DNA of 64,000 nucleotides from WTFY01 sp965220895 (GTDB taxonomy: Bacteria; Pseudomonadota; Gammaproteobacteria; UBA4575). Both the position numbers and the translations under genes were made by a program. The notes under the pieces are model-generated. The model saw nothing but the letters and a program-made list of their open reading frames with translations. It did not search any database and was not told the origin of the DNA. The DNA lies in the NCBI GenBank assembly GCA_965220895.1, contig OZ244850.1, positions 1,178,001-1,242,000 on the forward strand, in the 5' to 3' direction. Numbering within the stretch: position 1 is the stretch's first letter; the number at the start of each line of letters is the position of its first letter. Of this stretch, positions 59,883 through 64,000 are shown piece after piece.

Positions 59883-60932
59883 TCAATTGGCAACAAAATC
59901 GAGCATCCGGTGGGTAGAACGGTATGCTTTCCCGCGTATTTCTTCCGCCACGTGAATCTCGTTTTCGCCTGACTCCAGTACTGCCTCAAGATTATGTAGT
60001 CCGTTCATGGCCATCCATGGACAATGTGCACAGCTTTTGCAGGTGGCTCCTTCTCCTGCCGTAGGGGCCTCGATGAAAATCTTGTCAGGCGCAGCCTTCT
60101 TCATCTTGTAAAAAATGCGATTGTCTGTGGCTACGATGAATGACCGGTGAGGCAGCTCTTGGGCTGCCCGGATGAGGGCCGTGGTCGAACCAACAACATC
60201 GGCTGCCTCAATGACAGCTTCCGGAGACTCTGGATGCACCAGAATCCCCGCATCCGGGTGCTTTGCAATCAGACCCCCTAGAGCACGTGCCTTGAACTCT
60301 TCATGCACGACACAGGCCCCCTGCCATGAGATCATGTCAGCGCCTGTAACTTTTTCAATATAGCGACCCAGATGTCGGTCCGGTGCCCAGAGGATTCTTT
60401 TGTCCTGATCCATCAGGTGCGAAACAACTTTGAGTGCAATGCTTGAGGTGACGACCCAGTCTGCTCGCGCCTTGACCTCGGCACTTGTGTTGGCATATAC
60501 GACGACTTCGTGGTCCGGGTGCTGGTCGCAAAAAGCACTGAATTCCTTGGCGGGGCAACCAAGATCAAGTGAGCAGGTCGCCTGCAGAGTGGGCATCAAA
60601 ACCCGTTTCTCGGGATTGAGGATTTTTGCAGTTTCGCCCATGAAGCGGACTCCTGCCACGATTAACGTGGTGGCACTGTGGCGGCTGCCAAATCGTGCCA
60701 TTTCCAATGAGTCAGAAACGTAGCCTCCCGTCTCTTCTGCAATTCTTTGCAGGGTTTCATGGGTGTAATAATGTGCAATCAGGACCGCGTTTTCTTTCTT
60801 GAGCAGGAATTTTATGCGATCGATTTTTTCTTTTCTCTGCTTGGCCGAATACACCGGCAAGCTTGCCTGGACAGCTGCTGTTTCAGGGATGTCCTGCAGG
60901 GGCACGGCGGCTTCAAGTGATGTGTCTAGCAT
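59883..60932 (-). CDS. nadA: Quinolinate synthase NadA
   Basis: The product (349 residues) is a [4Fe-4S] enzyme condensing iminoaspartate with dihydroxyacetone phosphate to quinolinate for NAD synthesis. It has VLIAHYYTHETLQRIAEETG, YVSDSLEMARFG, VRFMGETAKILNPEKRVLMP, and cluster-type cysteines in QATCSLDLGC, QGACVVHEEF and CKSCAHCPWM. The frame is open to 61076, but homology begins after the ATG at 60932. It is divergent from the acyl-CoA synthetase gene. Confidence 0.95.
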   Translation of the reverse strand: MLDTSLEAAVPLQDIPETAAVQASLPVYSAKQRKEKIDRIKFLLKKENAVLIAHYYTHETLQRIAEETGGYVSDSLEMARFGSRHSATTLIVAGVRFMGETAKILNPEKRVLMPTLQATCSLDLGCPAKEFSAFCDQHPDHEVVVYANTSAEVKARADWVVTSSIALKVVSHLMDQDKRILWAPDRHLGRYIEKVTGADMISWQGACVVHEEFKARALGGLIAKHPDAGILVHPESPEAVIEAADVVGSTTALIRAAQELPHRSFIVATDNRIFYKMKKAAPDKIFIEAPTAGEGATCKSCAHCPWMAMNGLHNLEAVLESGENEIHVAEEIRGKAYRSTHRMLDFVAN

Positions 60933-61096
60933 GCTAATACTACAAATACCTGTTGGCCTATATATAAAGAGGTGCGGGGGGTAAATCAAGCCAGCACACT
61001 GCAGCGCATAGAGTTTATGAGGTGTAAGATGGTTGTCATAAGGAAAAGTAATTACAACGTCGCTATCCCCATACAAGCAGGCACCGGAATGCTTCC

Positions 61097-62917
61097 ATGA
61101 ATGACACTGACTACATCACTCCTGAAGCTGCACAGACCCTGCCAGGCTTGTTCCATGAACGTGTGATGCGTTCTCCCGATGCACAGGCCTATGGCTTTTT
61201 TGATAACGAGAATGACACTTGGGAAAGTTTGACCTGGTCGCAGGTGGAACAGTGTGCAGCCAGGATACAGGCAGGGCTGCAAAGCAAAGCGGTCATCAAG
61301 GGTGATCGTGTAGCTATCATGTTGCGCAATTGTCCGGAATGGATCATGTTTGATGTGGCTGCACTCGGTCTTGGCCTGGTCACAGTGCCTCTGTACACAA
61401 ATGACCGGGCAGAAAATGTGGCCTACATTGTTCAAAACGCCGGCATCAAGGTGATGCTTGTTCAAAATCAGCGCCAGTGGCGGCAACTGTCGAAAATTGA
61501 AAGTATCCGAAAGGCATTGCAGTGCGTAATCAGTGTTGCTCCGATCACGAACGTATCTGATCACGAGCCCTGTTTGGTGCATATACAGGACTGGATTGAT
61601 CGAGACATTCATGCCAAATACCAGCTAGCGCCCTTGGATGGCAGTCACCTCGCCACGATTATCTACACATCCGGTACAACGGGACGTCCCAAAGGAGTGA
61701 TGCTGAGCCACCGGAATATTCTTTCCAATGCCTTTGCAGCTTTGCAGTGCTCTGACATTTTTGAAAAAGACGTATTTCTATCCTTTCTTCCGTTATCGCA
61801 TGCCATGGAACGTACAGCAGGATGTTTCATGCCCATGATGGCCAACTCGAGAGTGTTTTTTGCTCGATCAATACCGCAGTTGGGGGAAGATTTGCAGGAG
61901 GTTCGCCCAACCGTGTTTGTGTCGGTGCCACGAATTTACGAGATCGTTTTTACAAAGATTTTGAGCCAAGTGGCACAGATGTCTTATCTAGGGAAAAAAA
62001 TGTTTGCATGGACACAGCAAATCGGCTGGCGATACCTCCAGTTCAGATTAGGCAAGGCTGGGCGGCATTGGAGCCTGCTTTTGTGGCCATTGATGGATCG
62101 CCTGGTAGCTGCAAAGATCAAGCAAAGGCTGGGCGGCAGGTTGCGCTATGCCATTGTCGGTGGCGCTGCACTCGATAAAACAATCACGAAGTTTTTTGTC
62201 AGTTTCGGAATTCCGGTTTATCAAGGCTATGGGATGACAGAAAGCAGCCCGGTGATCAGTGTAGGGCGGCCCGGTGCCAACGACCCTTTCAGTGTCGGCA
62301 AGGCCTTGCCCGGTATTGATGTGAAACTTACGGCAGAAGGTGAGCTATGTACGCGAAGCGACTGCGTGATGCTTGGATACTATGACAACCCGCAGGCAAC
62401 CCAGCAGATGATTGATGCCGAAGGCTGGTTACACACCGGTGATATTGTGCGTATTACAGATGAGGGCTATCTGCATATTACGGGCAGGATCAAGGATATC
62501 ATCGTCTTGGCAAATGCCGAGAAAGTGCCTCCCCAGGACATGGAAACTGCGATTTGTGCCGACCCTTTGTTTGACCAGGCCATGATACTGGGTGAAGGAC
62601 AGCCTTTTCTGTGTGCATTGCTGGTGCTGAACGAGGCAGAATGGAATTCCCTAGCCGAATCCATGCAGCTTGACAGCGGCATACAGGAAAATCTGCAGGA
62701 TGCTTCTGTACACAAATATGTGTTGCGGCGTTTGGGCGATTGTTTGAAAGAATTTCCCGGATATGCCCAGGTACGCAGGGTGAGTATCTATCTGGAAGCT
62801 TGGACCATCGAGAACAACTTGCTTACCCCGACCCTTAAAACCAGAAGAAAGCTGTTAATGAAGTTGTTTGCAGAAGACATAGAAGCTATGTACAACTCCA
62901 TGGAAAAACAACGATAG
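61097..62917 (+). CDS. Long-chain fatty acid-CoA ligase (AMP-forming)
   Basis: The 606-residue enzyme activates fatty acids with ATP and CoA. The AMP-binding signature is IIYTSGTTGRPKGVMLSHRN; further motifs are FLPLSHAMERT, YQGYGMTESSPVISVGRPG and GWLHTGDIVRITDEGYLHITGRIKDII. It resembles the FadD15-like (long-chain acyl-CoA synthetase) branch and not E. coli FadD. There is no signal peptide. It may serve lipid recycling or fatty acid use; the context gives no further clue. Confidence 0.92.
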   Translation: MNDTDYITPEAAQTLPGLFHERVMRSPDAQAYGFFDNENDTWESLTWSQVEQCAARIQAGLQSKAVIKGDRVAIMLRNCPEWIMFDVAALGLGLVTVPLYTNDRAENVAYIVQNAGIKVMLVQNQRQWRQLSKIESIRKALQCVISVAPITNVSDHEPCLVHIQDWIDRDIHAKYQLAPLDGSHLATIIYTSGTTGRPKGVMLSHRNILSNAFAALQCSDIFEKDVFLSFLPLSHAMERTAGCFMPMMANSRVFFARSIPQLGEDLQEVRPTVFVSVPRIYEIVFTKILSQVAQMSYLGKKMFAWTQQIGWRYLQFRLGKAGRHWSLLLWPLMDRLVAAKIKQRLGGRLRYAIVGGAALDKTITKFFVSFGIPVYQGYGMTESSPVISVGRPGANDPFSVGKALPGIDVKLTAEGELCTRSDCVMLGYYDNPQATQQMIDAEGWLHTGDIVRITDEGYLHITGRIKDIIVLANAEKVPPQDMETAICADPLFDQAMILGEGQPFLCALLVLNEAEWNSLAESMQLDSGIQENLQDASVHKYVLRRLGDCLKEFPGYAQVRRVSIYLEAWTIENNLLTPTLKTRRKLLMKLFAEDIEAMYNSMEKQR

Positions 62918-62933
62918 GGCATCCCTTGGCAGT

Positions 62934-63479
62934 CTATTGTTTTGCCTGCATCAAAATTGTATCGATCTGATGGGTGCGCAGACGTACCCTGATTTGTTCC
63001 AGCGCCTGCCTGTCGTTTGAGGGACCAACTCGCACCCGGTGCCACTGGATATTGTTTACATCCACAGATTGAACGTTGGCCTCAATGCCCAGCAATGCAA
63101 GTCGTGCCTTCAGGCTGTCTGCATCTTCATGACTCTTGAACGAACCTGCCTGCAGCAAGTAACCACCCTTGTGTGTTGGAGGCATAGTTTGTTGGGCAGG
63201 TTGTTTGTCGGGCAAGTCTGTTTCTTCTTGTGGGATTACAATTTCCAATTCAGGCAGCAGTGTATAGAAGTCAAAGCTCCGTTTTATCGGCGGTTCTGCA
63301 GTTTTTTCCGCTTCTTGCGCAACTGACGGAGTCTGGGTCTTATCCACATACCAGCCGTCGATGTCTATCAGCATGGCAATCCCGATACCTGTCACGATAC
63401 CAAGTGCCAGCCAGGCCCAGGCCGGTACGGTGTTTGATGATCGGGTTGATCTTTTTTTCTTTCTAACAGGCACAGTCAC
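62934..63479 (-). CDS. SPOR-domain membrane protein (FtsN-like)
   Basis: The 181-residue protein has a basic cytoplasmic start (VRKKKRSTRSS), one membrane helix (AWAWLALGIVTGIGIAMLI), a Pro/Glu-rich linker and a C-terminal SPOR domain (GGYLLQAGSFKSHEDADSLK to the end). SPOR domains bind denuded glycan strands at division sites. Position next to argS is the conserved location of such FtsN-like proteins in Pseudomonas and relatives. Confidence 0.93.
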   Translation of the reverse strand: MTVPVRKKKRSTRSSNTVPAWAWLALGIVTGIGIAMLIDIDGWYVDKTQTPSVAQEAEKTAEPPIKRSFDFYTLLPELEIVIPQEETDLPDKQPAQQTMPPTHKGGYLLQAGSFKSHEDADSLKARLALLGIEANVQSVDVNNIQWHRVRVGPSNDRQALEQIRVRLRTHQIDTILMQAKQ

Positions 63480-63481
63480 CT

Positions 63482-64000
63482 CTACATTTGTTCAGGTGCA
63501 CTTACATCAAGCAGTTTCAGGCCGTTGCCCAGCACAATTTGCGTGGCCCGGATCAGCTTAAGACGTGCATTCCGCATTTCAGTTTCAGGCACAAGAACCT
63601 GATGCGCGTTATAAAAACGATGAAAGGAACTTGCAAGTTCGCGTAAATAATTGACGATAATGTGCGGCGCCAGCTGGTCTGCTGCTGCCCGTACACTTTC
63701 CGGGAATTGCGCCAGTTGTTTTACCAGGTTTTTCTCCTGTATCGATACCAGCGGCCGGTCATCGATGTCTGCCAAAATTTCATCCTGCAAAGGAGAAGTG
63801 CTTTGTTTCAATATGCTGCAAATTCTTGCGTGCGCATACTGCACGTAATAGACCGGATTATCTTGGGTTTTTGAGGTCGCCAGGTCCAGGTCGAATTCCA
63901 GGTGTTGTTCGCATCTTCGCATGACATAGAAAAACCGTGCGGCATCCTTGCCGATCTGCTTGCGCAATTGACGCAGGGTCACGAATTCTCCGGAGCGCGT
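63482..64000 (-). CDS. argS: Arginyl-tRNA synthetase, C-terminal part (5' end outside window)
   Basis: The visible 172 codons, open to the window edge, encode the C-terminal DALR anticodon-binding domain: QIGKDAARFFYVMRRCEQHL, EFDLDLATSKTQDNPVYYVQ, YAHARICSIL and SSFHRFYNAHQVL, ending in the VLGNGLKLLDVSAPEQM that is typical of ArgS. The catalytic domain lies beyond 64000. Its stop is 2 bases from the start of the SPOR gene, so they form an operon. Confidence 0.96.
   Translation of the reverse strand, partial: TRSGEFVTLRQLRKQIGKDAARFFYVMRRCEQHLEFDLDLATSKTQDNPVYYVQYAHARICSILKQSTSPLQDEILADIDDRPLVSIQEKNLVKQLAQFPESVRAAADQLAPHIIVNYLRELASSFHRFYNAHQVLVPETEMRNARLKLIRATQIVLGNGLKLLDVSAPEQM

Noticed and set aside
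1..64000. tRNA, rRNA genes or a CRISPR array
   Set aside because: The intergenic spaces were read for cloverleaf-like patterns and for regularly spaced direct repeats, and none was found.

Overview
This is a gene-dense stretch of a gammaproteobacterial chromosome with moderate GC content. The evidence is its conserved gene neighbourhoods: rpoZ-spoT-ridA-recG, hemC-hemD-hemX-hemY, lptM-lysA-dapF-xerC, hslV-hslU-DUF971-ubiE-ubiJ-ubiB, thrB/polA, engB-cytochrome c4-dsbA, ubiK/torF-glnK-amtB and a SPOR protein next to argS. Cytochromes c4 and c5, a TRAP transporter and an Mrp-type cation antiporter suit a respiring, probably aquatic or salt-exposed bacterium. The species cannot be named from the sequence alone. 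I see no rRNA, tRNA, CRISPR array, prophage or insertion sequence.

Layout. 1-5.2 kb: transcription and stringent response (rpoZ 3' part, spoT), ridA and recG. 5.2-6.4 kb: a small membrane protein and a divergent Rieske protein/SnoaL-like pair. 6.4-17.9 kb: one long minus-strand run, reading hemC, hemD, hemX, hemY and then a ten-gene Mrp-like antiporter cluster (E, F, G, a detached MrpA C-terminal part, B, C, and three ND2/4/5-type antiporter subunits with a small membrane protein between the last two). 18-24.5 kb: argH, a carboxylesterase, lptM, lysA, a methyltransferase, dapF, a decayed DUF484 gene and xerC. 24.6-32.2 kb: hslVU, DUF971, the ubiquinone genes ubiE-ubiJ-ubiB, and uvrD. 32.3-36.3 kb: a TRAP transporter whose binding protein converges on its permease genes, which follow thrB. 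36.6-39.3 kb: polA, whose proofreading exonuclease site appears to be lost.

39.5-47.8 kb is an iron-uptake block (imelysin, LbtU-type porin, PepSY membrane protein, a frameshifted TonB-dependent receptor, a di-heme oxidoreductase) lying between polA and engB, which are close neighbours in E. coli and Pseudomonas. A multi-hairpin element ending in a strong terminator sits just before engB, where Spot 42 and ErsA small RNAs lie in those organisms. 48-53.6 kb: engB, an orphan protein, cytochrome c4, dsbA, an NCS2 nucleobase permease with a disturbed 5' end, and cytochrome c5. 53.7-56.6 kb: ubiK, then torF-glnK-amtB behind a near-consensus sigma-54 promoter, so ammonium uptake is probably nitrogen regulated. 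56.6-64 kb: polyamine genes speE and speA, a YcgL protein, nadA, an acyl-CoA synthetase, a SPOR-domain protein and the 3' part of argS.

The most notable observations are the inactive-looking Pol I exonuclease, the candidate small RNA, the Mbh-ordered Mrp cluster with three antiporter subunits, the sigma-54 promoter, the DUF484 pseudogene, and several 5'-end frame problems in or near the iron-uptake block that are either real gene decay or base-calling errors.
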